Source: CAZFIM01 sp964519615
GTDB lineage: Bacteria; Chloroflexota; Dehalococcoidia; GIF9; UBA5629
Direction of reading: 5' to 3'
Length of the DNA: 9,796 bases
NCBI GenBank assembly: GCA_964519615.1
Contig: CAZFIM010000087.1
Location: forward strand, 1 to 9,796
Below are positions 1 to 6,403 of this stretch, piece by piece. The position numbers were made by a program, and so were the translations under genes. The notes under the pieces were generated by a model. It had not been told where the DNA came from, did not search any database, and worked only from the letters and a program-made list of their open reading frames with translations. Position 1 is the first letter of the stretch. Each line of letters begins with the position of its first letter.

Positions 1-556
1 CGGTTACAACAAGAATGCCGCTGCCGCTCTTCTCGTGCATCGATTTTAGCTGCTGTTCCAGGTCATTCATATCGTTATGCTGAAAAACACGGAACCTCCT
101 GCCGTATGAGGCAAGCATCGTCGCATCCACCATGGAAGCGTGGGAAAGTTTATCCATAATAATCTGGTCGGTAGGCCCTACCAAAGCTGAGATAGTTCCC
201 ATCACTCCCAGATACCCGTAGTTAAAAAGGACCGCAGCGGGTTTCTGCAGAAATCCCGCTAATTTACGTTCAAGAGCAATATGTTTTTCCGTATTACCCG
301 TAAGCATCCTTGAGCCCATCGGAGAAAACGTACCCCATTGTTCCAGTGCACTGCGTGCAGCATCTTTTACCTCTCTGTTATTAGCTAACCCGAGGTAGTT
401 GTTGACAGCCCACATAATAACCTCTTTACCGCCAAAACGCATGCGCGGCCCGGGTATACCGCCCAGTATGGGCTGTGAAAAATAATTATCCTTCCTGGCC
501 CTGTAATAGCCGAAATAACCTCCATCGGAGTAACATTTATCAAACAGGTCGGTCAT
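1..556 (-). CDS. Alpha-oxoamine synthase-type PLP enzyme, probable cysteate fatty-acyltransferase (partial)
   Basis: Only the N-terminal 185 residues are in the window; the C-terminal part, with the catalytic Schiff-base lysine, lies beyond the left edge. It is a fold-type I PLP enzyme of the alpha-oxoamine synthase group (BioF, KBL, serine palmitoyltransferase). Visible family motifs are NNYLGLA (residues 52-58), GSRMLTG (81-87), FNYGYLG (111-117, PLP-phosphate side) and DKLSHAS (135-141), whose His stacks on PLP in relatives. These enzymes decarboxylatively condense an amino acid with an acyl thioester. The gene starts 9 nt after a cysteate-synthase-like gene, and its ribosome site AGGAG overlaps that gene's stop codon, so the two are probably translationally coupled. 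From this pairing I infer that cysteate is the amino-acid substrate and 3-dehydrocapnine the product (the CapB/SulA role in sulfonolipid synthesis). Family membership is firm; the substrate is inference. Serine palmitoyltransferase, 2-amino-3-ketobutyrate CoA ligase or BioF are alternatives. Confidence 0.85.
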   Translation of the reverse strand, partial: MTDLFDKCYSDGGYFGYYRARKDNYFSQPILGGIPGPRMRFGGKEVIMWAVNNYLGLANNREVKDAARSALEQWGTFSPMGSRMLTGNTEKHIALERKLAGFLQKPAAVLFNYGYLGVMGTISALVGPTDQIIMDKLSHASMVDATMLASYGRRFRVFQHNDMNDLEQQLKSMHEKSGSGILVVT

Positions 557-565
557 ATTAGTCTC

Positions 566-1888
566 CTACTTACTCCTGACCTTAAGCAGGTCATCCAGTT
601 TGTCCATTATCGTTGTAGCGCAAAGGTCATTTTTATTGAATATAAAATCCGCCTCCAGCGGGATTTTTTTACCGTCATCCTCTATCTTTTTCAGTCCGCC
701 GCCGGTTATGTTAAGTAATACGGTCTCGCCTTTGCCTATCCTTTTCTCACCCACTGCCTGACGTAATCCCGCAAGCGCTACGGCAGCAGCCGAATGCAGG
801 TCACACCCTTCCATCTCTGCAAAACAGCTTCCTGCTTCCATGGCTGCAGCATTATCGACAGTATAGGTAAAGCCGCAAGTGCTGCAGAGGGCATCGTATA
901 CCCCTCCCTTGATTGCATACGGAGGCTTTCGATTACTCAGCACCTTGGCGTATACTTCCTTTACCTGCTCTCTCGCCGTTCTCTCATCCAGAGGTAAAAG
1001 AGCCGGCGATGCGGCCTGCCATGCATTGGCCATGACGGTAAACGGTTTATTCTGCACCAGATGAAGACGCATTTCCTTATCTCCGTATACGCCGCTGGCT
1101 TTCAAACGTGTTGCCATCTCCCATGCTGCAATCCCGCCCGTACCACTGCCAACCGCTTGAAAATAGTGATCCGGGATTTTTCCGATAGCTTCTACCGCAG
1201 ATAACACGACCGTCCCCATCCCATCACGCCTGGCAACATTCTTTGCCCCTCCTTCCGCGTAGAACTCAGAGTGCCTGGTTATGGCATCAGCCAGTTCAAT
1301 AGCATCGAGATAATCGACATCTCCTTCCAGAGTGGCTATCATAACTTCCGGATGCTTTTCTTTTGTAATCCACAGCGAGGGCAATACTTCGGCCGGCACC
1401 ACAACCAGAAGCGGTATACCCGCTTCGGAACATACCTGCAGAAAAGCCATACCCGTATTGCCCGCTGAAGCAACTACCATAATACGTTTCTCATCAGGCG
1501 GTATACGAGCGGTTACGGAGAGCGCCTCGAGTTCTTTGAAACTACACGTTTCCATAGAGGCACCCCTCTCCGGCCAGTAACCGTTAAAGGCGATGTAAAG
1601 CTCTTCAAGTCCTAACCACTCAGATAGTGCATCGCTGTGATATACTACCGTGCGGCTCTGAGAAGCATGAATTCGGCGAACAGGGAGCCAATCCCTATAG
1701 CGGAAAATACCGGGCTCTTCATCTCTGATATGAAGTTTTTTGCTTGCATACTCGGCCCTTAAAAAGGAAGGTCGATGAGATTGATCGCAATCTAAAAGAA
1801 AGCCTTTATCTGAATCATCGTAATATTTGCCGCATTCAAGACACTTAAGTATGTAATGAGCCCCGTTATTTGCTTTGTTTTCTGTCAT
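566..1888 (-). CDS. Cysteate synthase family PLP enzyme (threonine synthase paralogue)
   Basis: 440 residues, fold-type II PLP enzyme. The N-terminus has a Cys-X2-Cys pair (C16, C19) with a further Cys34, like the N-terminal region of threonine synthases. The probable Schiff-base lysine is K118 in TCSFKELEA. ASAGNTG (140-146) is the substrate-carboxylate loop, GSGTGG (247-252) is the PLP-phosphate loop, and LNITGGG (392-398) closes the active site. Blocks such as GYWPE, TCSFKELEA, NVARRDGMGT and HYFQAVGSGTGG match, from memory, the Methanosarcina cysteate synthase of coenzyme M synthesis much better than ordinary threonine synthase. That enzyme makes L-cysteate from O-phosphoserine and sulfite. 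The related bacterial step is the first step of capnine synthesis. The ATG is preceded by only a weak ribosome site (AGG, about 7 nt away), and a TTGACA promoter sits about 50 nt upstream. It heads a unit with the oxoamine synthase gene. Threonine synthase is the main alternative and seems unlikely. Confidence 0.85.
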   Translation of the reverse strand: MTENKANNGAHYILKCLECGKYYDDSDKGFLLDCDQSHRPSFLRAEYASKKLHIRDEEPGIFRYRDWLPVRRIHASQSRTVVYHSDALSEWLGLEELYIAFNGYWPERGASMETCSFKELEALSVTARIPPDEKRIMVVASAGNTGMAFLQVCSEAGIPLLVVVPAEVLPSLWITKEKHPEVMIATLEGDVDYLDAIELADAITRHSEFYAEGGAKNVARRDGMGTVVLSAVEAIGKIPDHYFQAVGSGTGGIAAWEMATRLKASGVYGDKEMRLHLVQNKPFTVMANAWQAASPALLPLDERTAREQVKEVYAKVLSNRKPPYAIKGGVYDALCSTCGFTYTVDNAAAMEAGSCFAEMEGCDLHSAAAVALAGLRQAVGEKRIGKGETVLLNITGGGLKKIEDDGKKIPLEADFIFNKNDLCATTIMDKLDDLLKVRSK

Positions 1889-1938
1889 CTTTTACCTGGT
1901 CTGTGATATGGTGAGGTTTAATAATCAAATTTGAAGGT

Positions 1939-1968
1939 ATGTTATCCCTTTAGGATTACAGGTGTCAA
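1939..1968 (-). promoter_or_regulatory. Promoter of the cysteate synthase/oxoamine synthase unit
   Basis: On the minus strand a consensus -35 TTGACA (1963-1968) is followed after 18 nt by TAACAT (1939-1944). Transcription would begin near 1931, giving a leader of about 43 nt before the ATG at 1888. An 8-bp inverted repeat flanks the -35 box. Confidence 0.55.
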
Positions 1969-1988
1969 CCCCGAATACAGTCCTAAAG
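1948..1988. repeat. Inverted repeat surrounding the -35 box (possible operator)
   Basis: CTTTAGGA (1948-1955) and TCCTAAAG (1981-1988) are perfect 8-nt inverted arms separated by 25 nt. The interval contains the TTGACA of the minus-strand promoter, and the left arm falls inside the -35/-10 spacer. A dimeric regulator, or two dimers, could bind here; no regulator family is recognised. A second small inverted repeat (GTTGTTT/AAACAAC) begins just beyond the right arm, within about 1988-2008. Confidence 0.4.
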
Positions 1989-2181
1989 TTGTTTTCAAAA
2001 TAAACAACATCCCTTAAACATGGGCACGCGACAATACTTTCATCGATTCACAACCGCCAATATTCATTGATCGAGTCATGAGTAGATCGTATGTATGCTA
2101 ATGTTAAAATACTTTGTTTTAATCTTCGTTCGATCGGTATAAACTGATAACATCAAAATAAGGCTTTACTATCGGAAAATC

Positions 2182-2213
2182 CTGACATATTGGCCCAAGC
2201 TAAATGATATAAT
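2182..2213 (+). promoter_or_regulatory. Extended -10 promoter of the C_GCAxxG_C_C-like gene
   Basis: TGATATAAT (2205-2213) is a perfect extended -10 element. The best -35-like hexamer is CTGACA (2182-2187), at a long 20-nt spacing, which an extended -10 can tolerate. The start codon at 2254 is preceded by AAGGGGGT as ribosome site. Confidence 0.5.
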
Positions 2214-2253
2214 ACAAAAATTAAATAATTCAATAAATAATAAGGGGGTAGAA

Positions 2254-3069
2254 ATGATTGGTAAAATTGACATCAGCCAGGCAAAGAAAAAAAGGATTAT
2301 AGATAAAGCAGGTCAGCTCGCAGACGAAATCGGAGCTGCATATATGGCTTGTGCTCCGGCTACTTTTGCTGCCATATGCGATGCTTTCAGGTCTGAGGAC
2401 ATTGAGCTGTTCCCACCGGAAATGCAGGAGTTATTGACTCAGGGAATGGTAGGTTTACATGGAGGCGTAGCCATGACAGGAGTTGGTACCTGCGGAGCGG
2501 TTACAGCTGCAACATTTATCATAAGCTATGTAGTTGGCATCTCCACTGAGGAGCTTTCGAAAGATAGCAACCTTAATTATGCTGCATCCATCCCTGCTGT
2601 GGAATACGTAATTGACAGATTTGAGGAGGATTACGGCGCCATAGATTGTCTCAGGATACGCTTCAACCGGGTACAGCGAGCTTTAGACTTTACAGATCCT
2701 GACGCACGCATTCTTGAAATGCTGTTTGCACTATATGAGAAGGATAAATGCGGTATGGCGGCGCCTGATTTTGAGGGCGGCCGTGACCAGACTGCGCCAG
2801 TGAGAGGAGCACAGTACGCGGTAGAAGCAATTTGTGATCTACTGGCCATGGAACCTAAGGACAGGAAGAAAATACCACCACACTTGCAAGGACTGGGCAT
2901 GCAAGAAATGGCTCCCAAGCTTCAGAAAGTGGTTGATGCCTTGAAAGAACTTGATTTTGGGCGTCCAAACGAGAAAATTTCCTACAGGGACTATAGAACT
3001 TTTAAGCTAAAAGGGAAAAAGGGACTTGAGACAAAAAGGCTGGGCTCATTAAGCGCTCCCAGACAATAA
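2254..3069 (+). CDS. C_GCAxxG_C_C-related putative redox protein
   Basis: 271 residues, no signal peptide or membrane segment, so probably cytoplasmic. Cysteines at 33, 42, 80, 132, 166 and 194 and the block GTCGAVTAA (78-86), inside a Gly-rich stretch after GLHGG (67-71), resemble the C_GCAxxG_C_C family. There a Cys-Gly-Ala motif and spaced cysteines are thought to serve redox or metal binding; no reaction is established. Typical members are nearer 150 residues. This one has a Lys-rich N-terminal helix and an extra C-terminal portion of about 75 residues ending in a basic tail. The start ATG follows AAGGGGGTAGAA, a good ribosome site, and an extended -10 promoter lies about 40 nt upstream. 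It stands alone, transcribed away from the cysteate synthase unit; there is no sign of a functional link to it beyond adjacency. Family assignment is moderate; function unknown. Confidence 0.75.
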   Translation: MIGKIDISQAKKKRIIDKAGQLADEIGAAYMACAPATFAAICDAFRSEDIELFPPEMQELLTQGMVGLHGGVAMTGVGTCGAVTAATFIISYVVGISTEELSKDSNLNYAASIPAVEYVIDRFEEDYGAIDCLRIRFNRVQRALDFTDPDARILEMLFALYEKDKCGMAAPDFEGGRDQTAPVRGAQYAVEAICDLLAMEPKDRKKIPPHLQGLGMQEMAPKLQKVVDALKELDFGRPNEKISYRDYRTFKLKGKKGLETKRLGSLSAPRQ

Positions 3070-3119
3070 CAATAATAATCTACGCAAAGAAATATTAAGA
3101 CCTAAAAGATCGGGGATAA

Positions 3120-3168
3120 TCCACAAAATGGGGGCTGGGTATCGATATATCTCGCCCCGTTTTGTGGA
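3120..3168. repeat. Long near-perfect hairpin downstream of the C_GCAxxG_C_C-like gene
   Basis: TCCACAAAATGGGG (3120-3133) pairs with CCCCGTTTTGTGGA (3155-3168): 14 pairs with a single T/G wobble and a 21-nt loop. It lies about 50 nt after the stop codon at 3069, the place expected for a transcription end. No T-run follows on either strand, so it is not a classical intrinsic terminator. It could protect the mRNA 3' end or be part of a repeat family. Confidence 0.5.
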
Positions 3169-3458
3169 ATGAAATAATAGCGCATCCAAACAATGCAATA
3201 TTAAACTCACTTAATCACGATATCGACGATAGTTGCCATAAAGCTGTTTGCGAGTTTATTAGCGGCTATATCAATGTTCGGTATTATTAGAGATATCCTT
3301 GCCTTTGGATAATAGCGGCACCATTACTAACTTCAGTATCGTTGGCTGTTTTCAGTATAAAATCAATAATGCTTTGGCAGGGGCGTGTTAGGATTTCCTC
3401 TCCGTCCGGAGGCAGATTGCCGGAACATGATGCGAATACCGCAATTTTTATAGTTTTG

Positions 3459-3492
3459 CCTGAACGTTCTCGTACATACGAGGCCGTTCAGG
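3459..3492. repeat. 34-nt interrupted palindrome
   Basis: CCTGAACG (3459-3466) pairs perfectly with CGTTCAGG (3485-3492). Inside, CTCGT (3469-3473) pairs with ACGAG (3478-3482) around the loop ACAT, leaving only a 2-by-2 internal mismatch. It has 13 pairs in all. No T-run follows on either strand, so a terminator is unlikely. It could be a protein-binding site, a small RNA hairpin or the end of a lost mobile element. Confidence 0.5.
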
Positions 3493-3608
3493 TACACCGA
3501 TAATACGTAGCACTGTAAGTATAAGAGTATGTCTATGTGTTTGATTATCTATAACAAGATATCATTCATGCACCCCTGTCCTGAGCAACCCGCCAGACTG
3601 CTTCCTGA

Positions 3609-3791
3609 CATACTATCGCGATTGAGGATAACGGTCAGGGTTTTAATGTGGATGAGACTATACGCTCCCTTTCCCTATCCAAGAAACTTGGAATAATTGG
3701 TATGCAGGAACGGATAAGATTTCTCGGCGGCACTTTGAATATTAGTTCAGAAGAAAAAACAGGGGCCACAATATCAATTGCCTTACAATAA
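3609..3791 (+). pseudogene. C-terminal remnant of a sensor histidine kinase (HATPase domain)
   Basis: The frame encodes about 60 residues and ends in TAA (3789-3791). It shows the last third of a GHKL ATPase domain of the NarL-partner kinase type: IEDNGQGF (G1 box), KKLGIIGMQERIRFLGG (G2 region) and a C-terminal GATISIALQ like the usual GT-x-I-x-I-x-LP ending. An in-frame TGA (3606-3608) sits just before it. No start codon, N-box or phosphoacceptor His domain can be found upstream. The G2 motif is already degraded (LGIIGM instead of GLGLxGM). It is most simply a dead fragment of a kinase gene, not a functional small protein. Confidence 0.7.
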
Positions 3792-3883
3792 CAGAATATC
3801 TATTCAGACGATTTATACTTGTGGCAAATTACTATTTCTTATCTTATTGCCGATGAATCCATACTACTAAAAGTTCTATAACG

Positions 3884-4390
3884 TCATTTCCCACGATGGA
3901 AAAATGCAGCCCACCAATTGGCCCACCTGTTTATCCACGCATTCTTCCATCCATTTCGTACCGGTTTTGTAACAAAGCTCAGCTCATCTCCATAACTTAT
4001 ACCATCACTTCTTGCCATTGCCCGGAAAAAATACCTGGTGCCCGGTCGCAGACCGAATAGACGATATCTAAATTTTCCGGGCCACCCCTTTATTTCCGCA
4101 TGAGTCCAATAGCGGTAACCGTCAGGGTTTCCGGCATGGGAAACAGTGTCCCAGCCAAAATATACTTTGACGTAACGGCATGTGCCCATTGTAAGCAGAT
4201 GACCATTCAATGTCGCGGACATAGTATCAACACCGTTTGCATATCTGGTAACAACCCGGGGAGGATCAACAATTTTAACCTTAAGGTCCACACTTGCTGA
4301 ATCATCCTCGGCATTAACCGGGGCTCCAAACGGCAGCAACACCGCAAAATAAATGCAGATTAAACTAATTAGCCTGACCAGTTTGATCAT
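3884..4390 (-). CDS. Secreted fibronectin-III-like protein with Trp-rich C-terminal tail
   Basis: 168 residues. A signal peptide (1-27) has a hydrophobic core followed by VNA, a good signal peptidase I site. The body (about 38-142) reads as one beta-sandwich of fibronectin type III style, with ATLNGHL, the strand VKVYFGW, and LRPGTRYFFRAMARS near the end, the typical L-x-PGT-x-Y-x-F-R-A module ending. The last 24 residues are basic and aromatic: W148, W152, W156, W159 and W160, with F163-F164 and a final RGK. The W148/152/156/159-160 spacing would put the tryptophans on one face of a helix, suggesting contact with a membrane or cell-wall surface. Its ATG overlaps the previous gene's stop (ATGA), so the two are translationally coupled. 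Third and last gene of the secreted-protein operon. Function unknown. Confidence 0.8.
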   Translation of the reverse strand: MIKLVRLISLICIYFAVLLPFGAPVNAEDDSASVDLKVKIVDPPRVVTRYANGVDTMSATLNGHLLTMGTCRYVKVYFGWDTVSHAGNPDGYRYWTHAEIKGWPGKFRYRLFGLRPGTRYFFRAMARSDGISYGDELSFVTKPVRNGWKNAWINRWANWWAAFFHRGK

Positions 4391-4947
4391 CTTCTTCTAA
4401 GGCTTATAGCAACTAACAGTAGGCCTATCAGGACAATCGCCGCCGCCAAAAGTATTATTATTGTATTCCTTGACAGACTATTATACTCCGTAGATGCGTT
4501 TGAACCTGAAGTGGGTTTCTCCATACCATCAATTCCTGTTTCTTGGCGTGCAGGTACAGGTTGTCCTTCTACAATATTATTTACTTCGGCTTTCACTTTT
4601 ACAGCCACAGCAATCATACCACCGCTTATTCCACGGAAAATGATATAACCGTCGTATACCTGCGAGCCCAGTGAGGGATCACCGAATATAGTCACCTCTA
4701 TCTGTTCAGGCTCATCCAACGCATTTACAGATATTGTCTCGGGCTCCACTCTCAGAGGAATATCCTCAAGATTAACCTCTACATCACCACTGAAGTAATG
4801 GACATTGAAATCCACAGTAGTGCTGTCTGTGGCCGGGACATCCATTTTAATGCTGCTGGGGCTTATACCCAGACTACTGGCCAACACAGAGCCGGTGACC
4901 GATAGCATCAAAGCTAACGCTATCGCCACAGCAATATATTTTTTCAT
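4387..4947 (-). CDS. Exported membrane-anchored surface protein, unknown function
   Basis: 186 residues from the ATG at 4947, chosen because GGAGG lies 5 nt upstream; longer in-frame starts would overlap or precede this ribosome site. The signal peptide MKKYIAVAIALALML... ends at VLA (residues 21-23). The ectodomain begins LGISPSSIKMDV and looks like an Ig-like beta-sandwich of about 110 residues. A low-complexity Ser/Thr/Asn linker follows. The C-terminus is one membrane helix (about 160-182, NTIIILLAAAIVLIGLLLVAI) and SLRRR, so the protein should sit outside the cell with a cytoplasmic stub. It is separated from the upstream gene by 67 nt containing a 10-bp perfect hairpin, and overlaps the next gene by 4 nt. 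No enzymatic motif is visible. Probably structural or adhesive. Confidence 0.8.
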   Translation of the reverse strand: MKKYIAVAIALALMLSVTGSVLASSLGISPSSIKMDVPATDSTTVDFNVHYFSGDVEVNLEDIPLRVEPETISVNALDEPEQIEVTIFGDPSLGSQVYDGYIIFRGISGGMIAVAVKVKAEVNNIVEGQPVPARQETGIDGMEKPTSGSNASTEYNSLSRNTIIILLAAAIVLIGLLLVAISLRRR

Positions 4948-4965
4948 GGCGACCTCCATACCATA

Positions 4966-5003
4966 TATGGGGGAGCGTACCACAAATATTAAACTCCCCC
5001 ATA
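4966..5003 (-). repeat. Intercistronic hairpin in the secreted-protein operon
   Basis: TATGGGGGAG (4966-4975) and CTCCCCCATA (4994-5003) form a perfect 10-bp GC-rich stem with an 18-nt AT-rich loop. It begins 11 nt after the stop of the first gene and ends just before the ribosome site of the second. There is no T-run, so it more likely sets mRNA processing, stability or partial read-through between the two cistrons than full termination. Confidence 0.6.
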
Positions 5004-5014
5004 ATGCAGCAAAC

Positions 5015-6079
5015 CTAATCTGAAGCTTCAACTGTAAAGAGAAGTGTGGCATTCTCTTCATTATTAGGTTCATAGCTTGCCGGCACCGGCAATCTTGTCG
5101 GTACATTACTGGTACCGTTCATTGCCAGGTCGGTTATGAAATCAGCCCAGGCACCTGTAGCCCAGCTTCCTTTATAAAGCTGGAGATACTGCCATACACC
5201 GGTGCTGGGATCAACAGCAATACTCACATCTACCTTACGCGTGCCGATATTGGTCACTACCACAGATTTTGTCTCAGAAGTAGCGCCGGGGAGAAGTGTA
5301 CCGTAGTCTATGCTGGTTGGATTGACGGAAATAGCTAATATATCGGGGACTTCCACTGAAAGCTGCGTTACACTGGCACTGGCAGGTACCAGCTTTACCC
5401 TGTAGACACCACCACCCTGACCGGATATTACTACGTCAAATCCGGGGGACTGCAGAGGGATATATTCGCTGCCCCAGCTCCAGTCCATATCCCATGCTCC
5501 CTCGCCGGTTTTAGTTCCTGTACAAGTATTGTTAAGCGCATAGCCATCGTCTGCGGGTGTACCGGTACCTTCATAGTAAGCTCCCGCCCCCGTTTCCCTC
5601 GCGTACCTGGCCACCCAATCCATAGACCCTGATAATGGCGCACAATAAGCGGTCCCGCCTGAAGCATATTCAACTGCCCATGTATCACCATCAAACTTTA
5701 ACTGATAGTGTTCCCAATCCGCACAATCGGGATCATAGAATGTTCCCCAACCGCCTCCGGTATTATAGGCATCATGGCCTGCAACAACACCACAAAGATA
5801 TCCGCTTTCACCGTAGTATGTAGCTTTTGCACCGTCTTTGGCATATACATCAAATCCCGCCTCTTTATCGCCTATAGCCAGCGCCGCCTCATCCACCATA
5901 GGTATGGTGCCGGTGTAACTGCCATCGCCGTCAGGTGTCAGCGTTCCCTGAAATATCATTGAAGATGATGATACGGTATTGGGATCAGGATCATCACCCA
6001 GTACCGGCAGTGCCGCTAACATAAATATACTCGCCACCAGTATCAGCACAGCTGCAAGAGATAACATTCTCCTTTTCAT
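5015..6079 (-). CDS. Secreted protein with C-terminal Ig-like domain, unknown function
   Basis: 354 residues from the ATG at 6079, chosen because AAGGAG lies about 8 nt upstream and translation then opens with a signal peptide (MKRRMLSLAAVLILVA..., cleavage probably after VLG, residue 28). The frame stays open upstream to 6226 but that part is leader RNA with a terminator-like hairpin. The mature protein is acidic and rich in Gly, Tyr, Trp and Thr up to about residue 240. A beta-sandwich then begins at about 244, with SVNPTSIDYGTLLPG and SVVVTNIGTRKVDV, similar to ASH/Ig-like modules. There is no C-terminal anchor, so it is free or held by partners. First gene of a three-gene exported-protein operon. 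No catalytic motif is recognised. Confidence 0.8.
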   Translation of the reverse strand: MKRRMLSLAAVLILVASIFMLAALPVLGDDPDPNTVSSSSMIFQGTLTPDGDGSYTGTIPMVDEAALAIGDKEAGFDVYAKDGAKATYYGESGYLCGVVAGHDAYNTGGGWGTFYDPDCADWEHYQLKFDGDTWAVEYASGGTAYCAPLSGSMDWVARYARETGAGAYYEGTGTPADDGYALNNTCTGTKTGEGAWDMDWSWGSEYIPLQSPGFDVVISGQGGGVYRVKLVPASASVTQLSVEVPDILAISVNPTSIDYGTLLPGATSETKSVVVTNIGTRKVDVSIAVDPSTGVWQYLQLYKGSWATGAWADFITDLAMNGTSNVPTRLPVPASYEPNNEENATLLFTVEASD

Positions 6080-6369
6080 TATTCCGCTCCTTCCACGTTT
6101 TGTTGAAATACCATAGTTTTCAAAAGCATCATGTGAATAATTAATTCCCCGTTGAACTCTATTACCTCCCTTCCGTAAAATAAAAACCGACCTTAAATAT
6201 AAAGTCGGTTTCACCATTTGTTCCACGCCATCCAGGTGACCAGTTACAGATAGCGTTTCAAAACACCCGTGAGAAATTACAGGGACATATTTTATTCGGC
6301 TTTTGCTTCAGGCTGAAGAAAAATGGGGCCGTTAATATCCTTCGGCAAAGCTTTATCCAGTGCGATTTT
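6080..6369 (-). promoter_or_regulatory. Long structured 5' leader of the secreted-protein operon
   Basis: About 290 nt separate the predicted start of transcription (near 6369) from the ATG at 6079. In transcript order the leader has several short stems: GCCG/CGGC, CTTCA/TGAAG, and TCACC/GGTGA around 6212-6236. It then has a terminator-like hairpin (6184-6211). The GGTGA arm abuts the first arm of that hairpin, and an extended pairing through the following AACC would use part of it, so alternative folds are possible. I could not match it to a known riboswitch class. Confidence 0.4.
6182..6211 (-). terminator. Leader hairpin with U-rich tail (possible attenuator)
   Basis: On the minus strand AAACCGAC (6211-6204) pairs with GTCGGTTT (6191-6184) over a 12-nt AT-rich loop, followed by T-rich TTATTTTA. 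It is a modest intrinsic terminator lying about 100 nt before the start codon and after the promoter, so it would act inside the leader of the operon. Confidence 0.5.
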
Positions 6370-6375
6370 CTGTAG

Positions 6376-6403
6376 CTTATAGCATTTACGACTAATTTGT
6401 CAA
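6376..6403 (-). promoter_or_regulatory. Promoter of the secreted-protein operon
   Basis: Minus strand: TTGACA (6398-6403), 16-nt spacer, TATAAG (6376-6381), with TG just ahead of the -10. It is near consensus. Predicted start near 6369. Confidence 0.6.

Larger units (their letters stand above)
3070..3883. other. 814-nt region without an intact gene; decayed sequence
   Basis: No convincing intact coding region is seen on either strand. The stretch holds a strong hairpin (3120-3168), a second interrupted palindrome (3459-3492) and a histidine kinase C-terminal remnant (3609-3791). Short open stretches around 3315-3503 do not resemble anything I can name. The contents suggest decay of a sensor gene between the C_GCAxxG_C_C-like gene and the convergent secreted-protein operon. 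I see no clear terminator for that operon at 3840-3883. Confidence 0.5.

Noticed and set aside
3369..3503. 44-codon plus-strand frame with a piece vaguely like a kinase ending (NTAIFIVLP)
   Set aside because: It has no ribosome site, only a loose resemblance and low-complexity surroundings; not enough to call a gene or a second kinase relic.
4948..5106. N-terminal extension of the second exported protein by 53 residues
   Set aside because: It would overlap the first gene and the intercistronic hairpin and precede the signal peptide; GGAGG marks the start at 4947.
6080..6120. Short frame ending in TAATG overlap with the first exported gene (possible leader peptide)
   Set aside because: Its ATG codons lack a properly spaced ribosome site and the peptide is unremarkable.
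6080..6226. N-terminal extension of the first exported protein by 49 residues
   Set aside because: It would bury the signal peptide and cross the leader terminator-like hairpin; the ATG at 6079 has its own AAGGAG site.
6080..6369. Known riboswitch class (c-di-GMP, cobalamin, SAM, fluoride) in the exported-operon leader
   Set aside because: I compared the remembered core motifs by eye and none fits; only the general attenuator-like layout is supported.
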